DNA of 27,021 nucleotides from DATMBL01 sp050735975 (GCA_050735975.1 JBOHVS010000004.1:1-27021); one strand, 5' to 3'; shown: positions 7,441 through 15,605, numbered from the stretch's first letter. Program-made: numbers and translations. The notes: generated by a model from the letters alone, not told the origin.

Positions 7441-7651
7441 ATAAGGGTTCAAAGTTTCAAGGGTTCAATGTTCGATGTAACGATGCCCTAACAAGGAATT
7501 CTCCGAACAAGCAAGATTCCTCGTCACTTCGCTCCATCGGAATGACAAACAATAGCGTTATCTATACTGGACTGTCCCATTTCGAGCGTAGCGAGAAATC
7601 TTTTAACGCGGTTTTCGGAACCTTGAACGTCGAACCTGGAACCTTGAACTT
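7441..7651. repeat. Spacer with inverted TTCAAGG/TTCGA repeats
   Basis: Between the GST and the LVIVD gene the plus strand begins with ggttcaaagtttcaagggtt and ends, from about 7617, with its imperfect reverse complement (ggaaccttgaacgtcgaacc, then a second aaccttgaact unit). The middle contains gattcctcgtcacttcgctc and a cgagcgtagcgagaaatc piece that read as remnants of another short repeat. No gene is present. The arms could fold into a long imperfect hairpin at the end of the LVIVD message. Confidence 0.5.
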
Positions 7652-8788
7652 CTATATCTGGCTTTCTAAGACCTCCAGTCCATCCAAACGGTCGATCAGA
7701 TAAAGCTTGCCGTCCTCCGCGCGAAATACGTCGTTACTCTGGACGGCGGTTTGTTCCTTCCCCGGGTTGGGAACGTAATAGCCGACTTCTTTCGGCGCGA
7801 AGGGGTTCGAAAAGTCGAGGGCGCGCAGGCCGCCGGCAAACCAGGTGACATAGTGAACGTTGTCGTAGACTTGCTCCGCAGGTTGATGAGCGCCGAAACG
7901 GCTGCCGGGTTTCGATTCGCCGTCGTAAGGGACCATATAGTTTGCAATCGGGATGGGGCGGGTCTCTTCCGTGATATCGACGACCCAGAGAAAGGCGTTA
8001 GGCGTCGGCATGAGTTTCTCGCCGACTTCCTCGTCCGTGACGATCATGAAATCGCGGTCCATGACCTTATTCGCGAGCGGTAGCGTCGTATGCGTGGGGC
8101 AGGGGTAAGGCGGGCTCCAGTCGAACATACTCACGGTCTTGGGTTTGCTCATGTCCGAGATATCGACGATCGCGAAGCCACCATGCCAGTAGCTGATATA
8201 CAAACGGTCGCCGCGCCGGATCGGATGGTGACAGCGATGATCCCAGCCGTGCCACGTCGGCGTTTCACCGCCGGCAGTCCACTGGCCCGGCATCCACCAG
8301 CGACCGACTTCCTCGGGCTTCTCCGGGGATTTCAGGTCTAGGATCAACGCGATGTTGCCGACGTAACCCTCCATGTGCGGAGATAGGTAGGCGTAACGCC
8401 CGTCGAAGGTAAATCGGTGCACGCCTTTCTCGGCCGCCTTAAAGAAGGCGATCTCTCGCGGCTTTGTGCGGTCTGAAATGTCGAGTATTTTGAGGCCCCC
8501 TTGTGGTTCTTTCTTGGTCTTATAACGCTCGTAGTTGATGAGCATGACATCGCCGCTCACTCGAACTTTATGCGAGTGAATTCCCTCCGGCACTTCGAGT
8601 TGGGCTACGAGCTTGGGATTCTTGGGATCCCGGACGTCAATGATCGACGTGCCGTGAGGAGGCTCTATGTGGCCGACATAGGCGTAGCCGTTCTCGACGA
8701 CTATCGAGCCTCCGCCGGGAAGGTCCATCCGGCCGATCTGCTTGATCTTTTGGCTGATTCCTACTGGTGGGTTGCCGTTGGTCGCCAT
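7652..8788 (-). CDS. LVIVD-repeat beta-propeller protein
   Basis: A 378-residue protein with repeated strands of the LVIVD type, each combining an AYVG/AYLS strand, an I-x-DIS/DVRD turn and a P(E)xVG(R) strand: GTSIIDVRDPKNPKLVAQL, GGLKILDISDRTKPREIAF, HGGFAIVDISDMSKPKTV, GGLRALDFSNPFAPKEVGY. Such repeats build a propeller, usually for binding or scaffold roles; no enzyme motif is visible. There is no signal peptide, in contrast to many exported LVIVD proteins, so it should be cytoplasmic. Several histidines cluster in WHGWDHRCHHP, a possible metal site. The start is firm: AAAGGAGGT lies close upstream of the ATG. A fold-back element sits just upstream at 8809-8957. Confidence 0.85.
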   Translation of the reverse strand: MATNGNPPVGISQKIKQIGRMDLPGGGSIVVENGYAYVGHIEPPHGTSIIDVRDPKNPKLVAQLEVPEGIHSHKVRVSGDVMLINYERYKTKKEPQGGLKILDISDRTKPREIAFFKAAEKGVHRFTFDGRYAYLSPHMEGYVGNIALILDLKSPEKPEEVGRWWMPGQWTAGGETPTWHGWDHRCHHPIRRGDRLYISYWHGGFAIVDISDMSKPKTVSMFDWSPPYPCPTHTTLPLANKVMDRDFMIVTDEEVGEKLMPTPNAFLWVVDITEETRPIPIANYMVPYDGESKPGSRFGAHQPAEQVYDNVHYVTWFAGGLRALDFSNPFAPKEVGYYVPNPGKEQTAVQSNDVFRAEDGKLYLIDRLDGLEVLESQI

Positions 8789-8808
8789 GCTGTACCTCCT
8801 TTGGGCCG

Positions 8809-8957
8809 GGCCGTTGAAAAAGGCTCATTTGCTTCGTTGCGCTCGCCCGACTCGCTTCAACGTACTACGCAAGTACGCCTCCGCTCGTCGATCATCGCGC
8901 GCCTCGCAACTGAATCTTTTTGAACGGCCTGAAACTCGATTTTTCGATACTCTGCAA
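8809..8957. repeat. Fold-back repeat, family A, divergent copy
   Basis: The element begins ggccgttgaaaaagg and has the inverted counterpart ctttttgaacggcc at 8916-8929, followed by a tail with a further tttttc block. Its interior (cttcgttgcgctcg, acgtact-gcaagtacgcctcc, cgctcgtcgat, tcgcgcgcctcgc) matches the copy at 26438-26596 with substitutions. It carries no gene of its own and lies directly upstream of the LVIVD gene. Confidence 0.7.
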
Positions 8958-8961
8958 AACA

Positions 8962-9600
8962 CTAATACTGGCCTTGCCTAATCATCTGCAGCACCTGTTC
9001 GGTCGTCCGCACGCGCGACATGCGTGGAAAAATGAGTTCCATCAGCACGTCGTGAGCCCGTTGGTCATGAGACGTGCCGCAGGCATCCTTCACGACGATC
9101 AGGTTGTAGTCCAAATCTCGGCCTGAGTAAACCGTTGATGTGACCCCCACATCGGTGGATCCGCCCGATATAATCAGGGTGTCGATGCCGCGCGCTCGCA
9201 ATGCCAGATCAAGGTAGGTCTGATGAAAGGCGCTCCAGCGGTACTTCGGAATGTAATAATCACCCGGGCACGGATCCAGCTCCGGGATGACGTCCGAGCT
9301 CTTATCGTTGGCGACCACGTGCATCCGCCCTTTCGTCACCTCGCCGCTGGGCCAGGGCTTCAAAGAGTTATTCGTGTCTGTTATGAGAAGCGCCGATGTT
9401 GCATTGTCGGGCCGATGATTCCCTTTGGCAAAGACAATCGGCATGTTCGCCTGCCGCCCTGCCTTCATCAACTGCACGGCATTATCCACCCACGGCTTCA
9501 TTCTGACGGTGGCCGCGGCATCGCCCCCGTGGTAATAGCCGTTCAAGATGTCGAAAAACAGAATGGCCGTCTTTTTAAGATCAAAATCATTCACATTCAT
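8962..9600 (-). CDS. Isochorismatase-fold hydrolase lacking the catalytic cysteine
   Basis: A 212-residue member of the isochorismatase-like family, whose usual enzymes use an Asp-Lys-Cys triad to cleave amides or vinyl ethers. The Asp is present (Asp17 in ILFFDILNGYY) and the Lys is present (Lys119 in IPKYRWSAF), followed by the normal cis-peptide region. At the place of the nucleophile, where relatives read G-x-TN-x-CV, this protein has SGGSTDVGVTSTVYSG, so position 152 is glycine. A cysteine-based mechanism is therefore unlikely; the protein may use another mechanism, bind rather than cut, or be inactive. Other structural elements are intact, so it is not a decayed gene. Start firm: AAGGAGG six bases before the ATG. 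Confidence 0.85.
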   Translation of the reverse strand: MNVNDFDLKKTAILFFDILNGYYHGGDAAATVRMKPWVDNAVQLMKAGRQANMPIVFAKGNHRPDNATSALLITDTNNSLKPWPSGEVTKGRMHVVANDKSSDVIPELDPCPGDYYIPKYRWSAFHQTYLDLALRARGIDTLIISGGSTDVGVTSTVYSGRDLDYNLIVVKDACGTSHDQRAHDVLMELIFPRMSRVRTTEQVLQMIRQGQY

Positions 9601-9611
9601 GACATTCCTCC

Positions 9612-9703
9612 TTAGCAGGCTGCTGAAAAAAGGTTGGCTTATGGCCTATGGCTTATAGCGTATGGTTCGAACTATATGCCATAAGCTATCAGCCATATGC
9701 CTC
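9612..9703. repeat. Solo family-A end followed by a TATGGCTTATAGC palindrome
   Basis: Positions 9612-9631 (ttagcaggctgctgaaaaaa) match the outer end of the family-A elements at 18085 and 26438, with no matching second end. The next 65 bases form an imperfect inverted repeat centred on ttcgaa at 9666-9671, with arms built from tatggc and ttatagc words (tatggcttatagcgtatgg against ccataagctatcagccata). It lies between the TrmJ stop and the isochorismatase start and could act as the 3' hairpin of the upstream operon. Confidence 0.5.
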
Positions 9704-10462
9704 CTAGCGGATTTTCACTCCTCGCCTTTCTTTCTCTTCTACCACCTTCCAGCCCTGATCGGCATACCATTCAATCTGGCGAAAGAGGCCGGTCAAGATC
9801 CGCGCGTCTTTGTCTTCGAGGCCCGCGCGACCGAGAATACGGCGTAATGCCAGGAGCATGTGCTCGGGATTCTCAGAGTCCAAGAAGCCGATCTTCAGCA
9901 ATGACGCGCGCATCCGGTCGAAGAGCCGCTCGACTTCTTCTGCGGGAGCCCGCCGGATTACTGGTTCCGCCGGCGAAGAGAGCGAAGCGAGATAGATTTC
10001 ATAGAGACAAATCACCACGGCTTGCGCGACATTGAGGGATGAATAGTCCGGATGCGTAGGGATCGTGATGAGCAATTGACAATGTTCGAGGTCTTTGTTG
10101 CTTAGGCCGTGATCCTCAGGGCCGAAGAGGAGCGCCACTTTTCCGGTTTGCGCTGCGGCGACGATACGGGACGCGATGGCGCGAGGCGGTTCGCTGTGCT
10201 GCCGGTAAAGACCGGAACGGCAGGTCGTTCCAACAACCAAAGCACAATCGGCAATGGCCTCACGGATGGTATCATAGCATTTGCACCGAGAGAGAATATC
10301 CCGGCCATGGACCGCCATTGCCCGGGCCCAGAAACTGCGAGTCCGGGCCTTTCCAACAATGACCAGCTCGGCAACTCCTGTGTTCTTCATCGCCCGCGCC
10401 ACCGAGCCGATATTGCCCGAGCCTCGCGGGTGAACCAGAACGATACGAATGTTGGATAGCAT
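9704..10462 (-). CDS. TrmJ-type tRNA/rRNA 2'-O-methyltransferase (SPOUT/SpoU family)
   Basis: A 252-residue SAM-dependent RNA ribose methyltransferase with a trefoil-knot SPOUT domain. Motif 1 is at the N-terminus (LVHPRGSGNIGSVARAMKN), motif 2 is LLFGPEDHGLSN and motif 3 is YSSLNVAQAVVICLYE. A helical C-terminal extension (EEVERLFDRMRASLLKIGF and following) is what TrmJ proteins carry for dimerisation and tRNA contact, so methylation of tRNA position 32 is the best guess. The reading frame extends to a start at 10501, but that overlaps the previous gene; the ATG at 10462, preceded by GAGGAAGG and giving MLSNIRIVLVHP, fits the family better. Last gene of the four-gene minus-strand group. Confidence 0.88.
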   Translation of the reverse strand: MLSNIRIVLVHPRGSGNIGSVARAMKNTGVAELVIVGKARTRSFWARAMAVHGRDILSRCKCYDTIREAIADCALVVGTTCRSGLYRQHSEPPRAIASRIVAAAQTGKVALLFGPEDHGLSNKDLEHCQLLITIPTHPDYSSLNVAQAVVICLYEIYLASLSSPAEPVIRRAPAEEVERLFDRMRASLLKIGFLDSENPEHMLLALRRILGRAGLEDKDARILTGLFRQIEWYADQGWKVVEEKERRGVKIR

Positions 10463-10482
10463 ACTATCAGCCGCCTTCCTCA

Positions 10483-11133
10483 CTATTTTGCAAACGGGCA
10501 TCGTCTATTTTTTAAGATCACAGTCCGGTTCTTCATGTCAAACTCCGATCGGTAGTCGAAGTTTTCATGCATGATAGAACCCGGATCGTCAATGTGCTCA
10601 GCTCCGAAGACATGTCCCAACTCGTGGATCAAAGCGATAACCTCGATCGTGGGTTCCGCGTTCACGCCGGTGTAGCGATACGGCTTCGAGACGGAAGTCA
10701 CGACATAGTTTGCCAACCCCTGCTGGCAATTGCCGATACGATCGACGCGGGCCCGACCGCCGATATAGTGATTCACGCGTTCGGCCGTAAAGGCGACGAT
10801 CAGGTCATAGGTTCCATCCTTGGCGCCTAACGGAAAATCCTGTTTGAGTCGATTTAAAAGCGCGGCGGTGGTTGAAAACTTTTCGTTTGCGGGCCACGCC
10901 ATCGCGCTCTGAGTGACGAAGCGGATTCCGAACTCTCTCTCAAAGTAGTCGGATGCCGCTTCGATGAGCCCCCGAAGCTCTTTGTCCCAGCCGGGGTTGC
11001 GCTCTCGCAAGGAAGGGTCGGCAAAGGCCTTGACCCGTACGACTCTTTGAGGCGCTTCGGAGCGGACTAAAGAGCAGGAAGAAAAGAATATTGCGCTAAG
11101 GATGAAGCAAGTTATCTGTGGGAGCGTAGTCAT
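10483..11133 (-). CDS. Putative lipoprotein metzincin zinc protease
   Basis: A 216-residue exported protein. The N-terminus is a lipoprotein signal (ITCFILSAIFFSSC, lipidated Cys20), so it should be membrane-anchored outside the cytoplasm. The active site is a full metzincin consensus, HELGHVFGAEH at 170-180, with zinc ligands His170, His174 and His180, catalytic Glu171, and the Met-turn methionine in GSIMHE (Met188). It is short for the class. No named family is recognised, though the layout resembles archaemetzincin-like or M10/M12-like small proteases. Its start overlaps the end of the spermidine-synthase-like gene by 38 bases, and the TrmJ gene follows after 20 bases, which points to co-transcription. 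Substrate unknown. Confidence 0.82.
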   Translation of the reverse strand: MTTLPQITCFILSAIFFSSCSLVRSEAPQRVVRVKAFADPSLRERNPGWDKELRGLIEAASDYFEREFGIRFVTQSAMAWPANEKFSTTAALLNRLKQDFPLGAKDGTYDLIVAFTAERVNHYIGGRARVDRIGNCQQGLANYVVTSVSKPYRYTGVNAEPTIEVIALIHELGHVFGAEHIDDPGSIMHENFDYRSEFDMKNRTVILKNRRCPFAK

Positions 11134-12601
11134 CGGTCAGCACAGGGACGTCCTGATCCGGCAGCGGACCGTCATAGTAGGCGACGCCGATATCTTGGAT
11201 CGTGTCGGGAAAAAGCCCCCTGTTTAGCCTCGCCGCTCGCGCGACGATCTCTTTAATATCCAATCGCCGTTTCTCCTTCGTCGCGATGACGATAACGTTC
11301 TGGACCGTCTCGCTGCCGACGTTGTCCGGGCGACGCGTGGCGAAGACGTACGTCTGGGGAAAAATGCGCCGCTGGGTTTTGACAAATGCGCGTGCGATCT
11401 TGCCGGACGGTCCCATTACGGCGCTAATGAGATTCGCGACGACGATGCCGTTCGGCGTGAGCTTCTTCTGGGCGAGTTCGAAAAATTCTCTAGTCGTAAG
11501 ATGGAAGGGCATGGCATCGGTGTAGTAGGCGTCGAGCATGATGATGTCGTATTGAGTTTGTGCCCGCGTTAGGAAGATCCGCCCATCCTGCGCATGCAAC
11601 CTCAGGTTTTTGCTCTCCCGGACATTGAAATGGCTCTTGGCGATTTGGATGACCTCCGGGTCTATCTCTACGGCGTCGATCTCCAGCGATGGAAATTCCT
11701 TTTGTAATTTCTTGGGGATCGAACCGCCGCCCAGGCCGATAAGCAACAGCTTCTTTGCGTCCGGCCTGAAAGTAAATCCCAACGACGTATAGCGGGAATA
11801 AAGCAGCCGGAGCGCCGTTGGATCCTTAAGATTCATCGCGCTTTGCAAGGTCCGATTGAAATACATATAGCGCGCCTCGTCGTCTTCTTCGATGCGAATG
11901 CGGTGGTAAAAAGTGTCCTTTTCGAGAATTGTTCTGGCCCACGCCGGACTCGGCGGCGCTGCTATGAACCCCGAGAGAAAAACGGCGGTCGCGGCGCGGC
12001 TCACGGCGACACTGCGGAGGCGCAGCAGCGGTACGATAACGAGCGAGAGACAGACCAAAGTAATGCCAAGAGTATGAATAATGTTGCGGACACCCATCAA
12101 CGGGATCAAATAGAAAGCCGTCAAGAGCGTGCCGAAAATGCTACCGCAGGTTGATACGGCGTAAAGCGTGCCGGCGGTACTTCCGACGGTGGCAAGTCGC
12201 GTCGCGGCCAGTCGGATGACATAAGGGGAAATGGTCCCGATGAAAACTCCCGGTAGCAGAAAGAGGGCGGTACAGGCGATCAACGGATTCAGTCGAGTGC
12301 CGAAATCATTGGCTGCGATCCATTCGTTTACGGTCGGATAAATGAAGGGAAGAGAGAAAATGACAATCCCGGGGATCAGTAACAGCGCCAGCAAGCGGTT
12401 ATAGGAAGGTTCCCGGGCCGAAAGCCAGCCTCCCCAGTAGTAACCCAGGCTCAAGGCCGCCAACACCACGGAGATCAGGCTGCCCCAGACGAAGATCGAA
12501 CTGCCGAAGTGGGGCGCCAGCACGCGGCTGCCGACGATCTCCAGCGACATTAAGACAGCGCCGCTCACGAACACGACCACGTTGAGGAGAAAATGCACCA
12601 T
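11096..12601 (-). CDS. Fused membrane and spermidine-synthase-like protein
   Basis: A 501-residue two-part protein. The first 220 or so residues form about six to eight membrane segments of the type seen in fused MFS/spermidine synthase proteins (SLEIVGSRVLAPHFGSS, LSLGYYWGGWLSAREP, GVFIGTISPYVIRLAA). The remainder is a Rossmann methyltransferase-like domain of the aminopropyltransferase fold, with a nucleotide-binding LLLIGLGGGSIPKKLQ, an acidic strand end (IDAVEIDPEV), DGRIFL and IIMLDAYYTDAMPFHL. The catalytic DxSDP-type loop of true spermidine synthases is replaced by DAYYTDAMP, so polyamine synthesis is doubtful. The ATG at 12601, two bases after the helicase stop and preceded by GGGAGAG, is preferred over an upstream TTG. 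Confidence 0.85.
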   Translation of the reverse strand: MVHFLLNVVVFVSGAVLMSLEIVGSRVLAPHFGSSIFVWGSLISVVLAALSLGYYWGGWLSAREPSYNRLLALLLIPGIVIFSLPFIYPTVNEWIAANDFGTRLNPLIACTALFLLPGVFIGTISPYVIRLAATRLATVGSTAGTLYAVSTCGSIFGTLLTAFYLIPLMGVRNIIHTLGITLVCLSLVIVPLLRLRSVAVSRAATAVFLSGFIAAPPSPAWARTILEKDTFYHRIRIEEDDEARYMYFNRTLQSAMNLKDPTALRLLYSRYTSLGFTFRPDAKKLLLIGLGGGSIPKKLQKEFPSLEIDAVEIDPEVIQIAKSHFNVRESKNLRLHAQDGRIFLTRAQTQYDIIMLDAYYTDAMPFHLTTREFFELAQKKLTPNGIVVANLISAVMGPSGKIARAFVKTQRRIFPQTYVFATRRPDNVGSETVQNVIVIATKEKRRLDIKEIVARAARLNRGLFPDTIQDIGVAYYDGPLPDQDVPVLTDDYAPTDNLLHP

Positions 12602-12603
12602 GA

Positions 12604-14604
12604 TCAACTCTCCCAGCCCCAGTTTTGTTCTTCGTCGACGACGGTAAGAGGCTCCAGCAGGTCTTCGGAAATGCCCTCGATAAACTGGGAGGGGCGGGAA
12701 AGCACCATGCGCAGGCCGCGGTCGAAGATCTTTATCGGATAGGTGATATAAAGGTTTTCTTTGGCGCGCGTGGCCGCCACGTAGAGAAGGCGGCGTTCCT
12801 CTTCCAGATCCTCCTCGCTGTTAATGTTGTAGAACGAGGGGAATCTTCCTTCCAAAGCCCAAATGATAAACACCGAATGCCATTCCAATCCTTTGGCGGA
12901 ATGGATCGTCGATAAAACCACAGGCCCCTCGTCCGGATCGACCGCCAGCACTCCCGCCACGCTGTCGTTAGGGGGCTCGAGTGCCATGTCGCTTAGGAGC
13001 CGCTCCAAACTCCGATACCGCTCGGTGATGCCTTGGAAATGCTCGAGGTCTTTAAGCCGCTTCGGGTGGTCGTCGGGGTGGTTTCGCTTAAGAACCGGGA
13101 CATAATACTGCATCAGATACTGAGTCTGCTCGGCCGGGCGCTCCGCTTGCGAAGCGTACTGTAGAACCTGCGCCAGTGTCTTCAAGCCCTGCGCGACCTT
13201 GCCCTTAGCTTCGAAAGAGCGCAGCCGCTCCACGGGCTGGCTGCCGTCGAGAAGCCACCGGGTAATTTTCTGGCTCATTTGAGGGCCCACGCCTTCCAGC
13301 AGCAGCAGGACCCGATTCCAAGAAATCGAATCCTGAGAGTTGGCGAGAATTCGCAGGTGAGCAAGGAGATCCTTGATGTGGGTGGTCTCCATGAATTGGA
13401 AACCGCCTCTCTTGATGAACGGAATATTATGGCGCGCCAGCTCGAGCTCCAGATCGAACGAATGAAAGCTCGAACGGAACAGCACCGCGATATCCCAGAG
13501 CGGCACGCCTTCCTCCCGTAATTCCAAAATCCTCTGGCAGACAAAGCGCGATTGCATCTGCTCGCTGTCAGCCTGCACCAGCACCGGAGTGTCGCCATCG
13601 CCTTTGCGCGTGTAGAGGCGCTTTTCATAGCTCTCCCGGGCGCGCTGTATGACCTTGTTGGTCAGACTCAGAATCGGTTGAGTGCTGCGGTAGTTTTCTT
13701 CCAGCTTGATGATTTGCGCGCCGGGAAACGCTTTGGGGAAGTCCATGATGTTGCGAAAATCGGCGCCGCGGAAAGAATAGATGCTCTGCGCGTCGTCGCC
13801 TACGACCGCGACGTTGTCATGAGTCGCCGCCAAGAAACGGATGATCTGCGCCTGAAGATGGTTCGTATCCTGATACTCGTCAACCATGATGAACTGGTAG
13901 ATCTCGGACAGCCGGCGGGCCACCGCCTCGTCATTTTTGAGCAGATCGCGAAGCTTGGTCAGAAGATCGTCATAATCAAGCAGGGTCTTGGTCTTTTTGT
14001 AATCCGTGTAGCGTTCGTAGAGCCGCAGGAGATCGTCCAGCGAATCATAGAGATGCGGATAGTCTCTTTCAATCAGGTCTGGCACGGTCGTCTGTTTGTT
14101 CACGGCCATACTGAAGATCTCCGCGACCGTTCGCTTCCGCGGAAAGCGCCTGTCCTTGTCATTGAGCCCCAGCTCATTGCGCAAGAGCTGGAGCGCGTCT
14201 TCGCTGTCCGGCCGGTCCATTATGGTGAAGGACGGAGAGATATCGATCCGCCGGCCGAACTCGCGGAGCACCAGGTTGGCGAAGGAATGAAAGGTTCCGC
14301 CGGCCACCTGGCTGCAGCGGTTGTCGATCAGAACGCTCGCGCGGCGAAGCATCTCCTCGGCGGCACGTCGCGTGAAAGTGAGCAGCAGAATGGAGCGAGG
14401 ATCGGCGCCGATATCGATCAGATGGGCGACGCGGAAAACCAAAGTGCGGGTCTTGCCGGTGCCGGCCCCGGCGACGATCAACAGCGGCCCTTCAACAAGG
14501 GTCGCCGCCTGATACTGAGCGTCGTTAAGCTCCTTGCGGTAATCGAGGCCAGAAGGCCGGCGATGGATTTGGGTTGAATGTCTGAGAATGTATTGCTTCG
14601 TCAA
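12604..14604 (-). CDS. UvrD/PcrA/Rep-type superfamily 1 DNA helicase
   Basis: A 666-residue 3'-5' DNA helicase of superfamily 1A. All main motifs appear in order: LNDAQYQAA (Q motif), GAGTGKT at 46-52 (Walker A), LLLTFTRRAAEEML (Ia), GTFHSFA, FIMVDEYQDTN (II), VVGDDAQSIYSFRGAD (III), IIKLEENYRSTQPIL (IV), LSTIHSAKGLEWHSVF (V) and EERRLLYVAATRAK (VI). It is somewhat shorter than UvrD (about 720), with a compact 2B region and a short tail lacking the PcrA C-terminal RNA polymerase-binding segment. The start is a TTG with GGAG five bases upstream; no ATG occurs before the Q motif. It heads the group that continues with the membrane spermidine-synthase-like protein, the metzincin and TrmJ. Confidence 0.93.
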   Translation of the reverse strand: MTKQYILRHSTQIHRRPSGLDYRKELNDAQYQAATLVEGPLLIVAGAGTGKTRTLVFRVAHLIDIGADPRSILLLTFTRRAAEEMLRRASVLIDNRCSQVAGGTFHSFANLVLREFGRRIDISPSFTIMDRPDSEDALQLLRNELGLNDKDRRFPRKRTVAEIFSMAVNKQTTVPDLIERDYPHLYDSLDDLLRLYERYTDYKKTKTLLDYDDLLTKLRDLLKNDEAVARRLSEIYQFIMVDEYQDTNHLQAQIIRFLAATHDNVAVVGDDAQSIYSFRGADFRNIMDFPKAFPGAQIIKLEENYRSTQPILSLTNKVIQRARESYEKRLYTRKGDGDTPVLVQADSEQMQSRFVCQRILELREEGVPLWDIAVLFRSSFHSFDLELELARHNIPFIKRGGFQFMETTHIKDLLAHLRILANSQDSISWNRVLLLLEGVGPQMSQKITRWLLDGSQPVERLRSFEAKGKVAQGLKTLAQVLQYASQAERPAEQTQYLMQYYVPVLKRNHPDDHPKRLKDLEHFQGITERYRSLERLLSDMALEPPNDSVAGVLAVDPDEGPVVLSTIHSAKGLEWHSVFIIWALEGRFPSFYNINSEEDLEEERRLLYVAATRAKENLYITYPIKIFDRGLRMVLSRPSQFIEGISEDLLEPLTVVDEEQNWGWES

Positions 14605-14984
14605 GGCGACTCCAGTCGAAAGCTAAGTTACCTATTTTCAGGCAGCGGGGCAAGCGATAATGAGCATACGAGCGATGGCGAAAGGAAGACAAATTCTTCG
14701 CTTCGCCAGACTGTGTGAAAAGTAGCCGACCACCCTTCGACAGTCTCAGGGTGAGCGGCTAACATATTGGAATCACAATCAAGGGCCGTTCGTGCTGAGC
14801 CGAGTCGAAGCGCGAACGGAGAGTTTTCACACAGTCTGTCGCTCAGAATGGCACTTGATGGCGTTGTCATCCTGATTAACGCAGCGGAGGATCTCTTAGG
14901 CAATGAGCCATGATGATCGGTTGCTGGCAGCAAGTATTATGGTAGTCTGAAATGCACCTCACGTTTTACCCCGGAAGGAAGTCC
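14605..14984. other. Gene-free stretch containing a fold-back element
   Basis: No gene is evident. The main content is the family-B fold-back element at 14707-14838, listed separately. Downstream of it, 14850-14910 contains gttgtcatcctgattaacgc and agcggaggatctcttaggc, which read as a remnant of another short dispersed repeat. The region must hold promoters for the divergent helicase operon and secreted-protein gene, but none is distinct. Confidence 0.6.
14707..14838. repeat. Fold-back (MITE-like) element, family B
   Basis: The 132-bp element starts cagactgtgtgaaaagt and ends agttttcacacagtctg, a 17-bp terminal inverted repeat with one mismatch. Inside it are a second pair of arms, ttcgacagtctcagggtgag and its imperfect complement ctgagccgagtcgaa. 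The bases tcgc occur immediately outside both ends (14703-14706 and 14839-14842), consistent with a 4-bp target duplication. It encodes nothing. Confidence 0.75.
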
Positions 14985-15605
14985 GTGAACCAACTCACAA
15001 TATGGGTTTGTGCGCTGTTAGTCTTTCTCGCGGCTGGAACGCTTGGCCGGGCGCGGGTCCAAAGTGATCTGCAGAAATATGTTGATGCGGAATATAGCTA
15101 TTCGTTTCAATACCCATTCGATTGGAAACTTCGAAAGCTGCCGGAAGGCGCCGCCAACAAAGAAGTCCGCGTGAGACTCCAGGGGCCCAATGGAAGTTCC
15201 TTCACCGTGGTCATAGAGCGCCTCGGCAAGAGCCGGTCCAAAGCGGAGTTCGAAGCCGATCCCGACCGTGCGAAACTTGTTGAGGAGCTGATGCAGCAAA
15301 CGATGGCGCAGGTTTATCAACCGATTTCCACAAACATCAAAGCCGAGCAAATGACGGTTGGAGAGCGATTCGATCTGTCCGACGAGATCGGGATCAAGTT
15401 CTACATCTCCACACTGCATACGCGGAAAGCCGGTAAACCGGTCATTGTCGCCGGCATCCATTCGTACCCGTTTTCGAAGGATTACTCGATCAATTTTGTT
15501 ATGACGGCTTTTTGGGACAGCGCCGCAACCCAAGAAAACGAGATGCTGAGGACCGTGTTCAACTCTTTCCGCTTATTAGGCGAACCGCAGGGAGCGGGTA
15601 GATGA
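14985..15605 (+). CDS. Secreted protein, PsbP/Mog1-like fold candidate
   Basis: A 206-residue exported protein with an N-terminal signal segment (LTIWVCALLVFLAAGTLGRA). After it, the mature protein begins with a stretch typical of the PsbP/Mog1-like group: an aromatic pair then YSFQYPFDWKLRKL, a later VVIERLG strand and a final helix (ENEMLRTVFNSFRLL). Such proteins are small extracytoplasmic domains of unsettled role. I do not recognise a named family beyond this. The frame also opens at an ATG at 14952, but the GTG at 14985 has GGAAGGAAG just upstream and puts the basic n-region next to the hydrophobic core. It is convergent with the methyltransferase gene, with a fold-back repeat between. 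Confidence 0.75.
   Translation: MNQLTIWVCALLVFLAAGTLGRARVQSDLQKYVDAEYSYSFQYPFDWKLRKLPEGAANKEVRVRLQGPNGSSFTVVIERLGKSRSKAEFEADPDRAKLVEELMQQTMAQVYQPISTNIKAEQMTVGERFDLSDEIGIKFYISTLHTRKAGKPVIVAGIHSYPFSKDYSINFVMTAFWDSAATQENEMLRTVFNSFRLLGEPQGAGR

Noticed and set aside
13552..14577. A 341-residue open frame on the plus strand
   Set aside because: It lies entirely antisense to the UvrD-type helicase, whose motifs are complete, and its translation shows no domain.
14952..14984. Start of the secreted-protein gene at the ATG 14952
   Set aside because: No ribosome site, and the extra eleven residues would precede the signal peptide; the GTG at 14985 with GGAAGGAAG is better.
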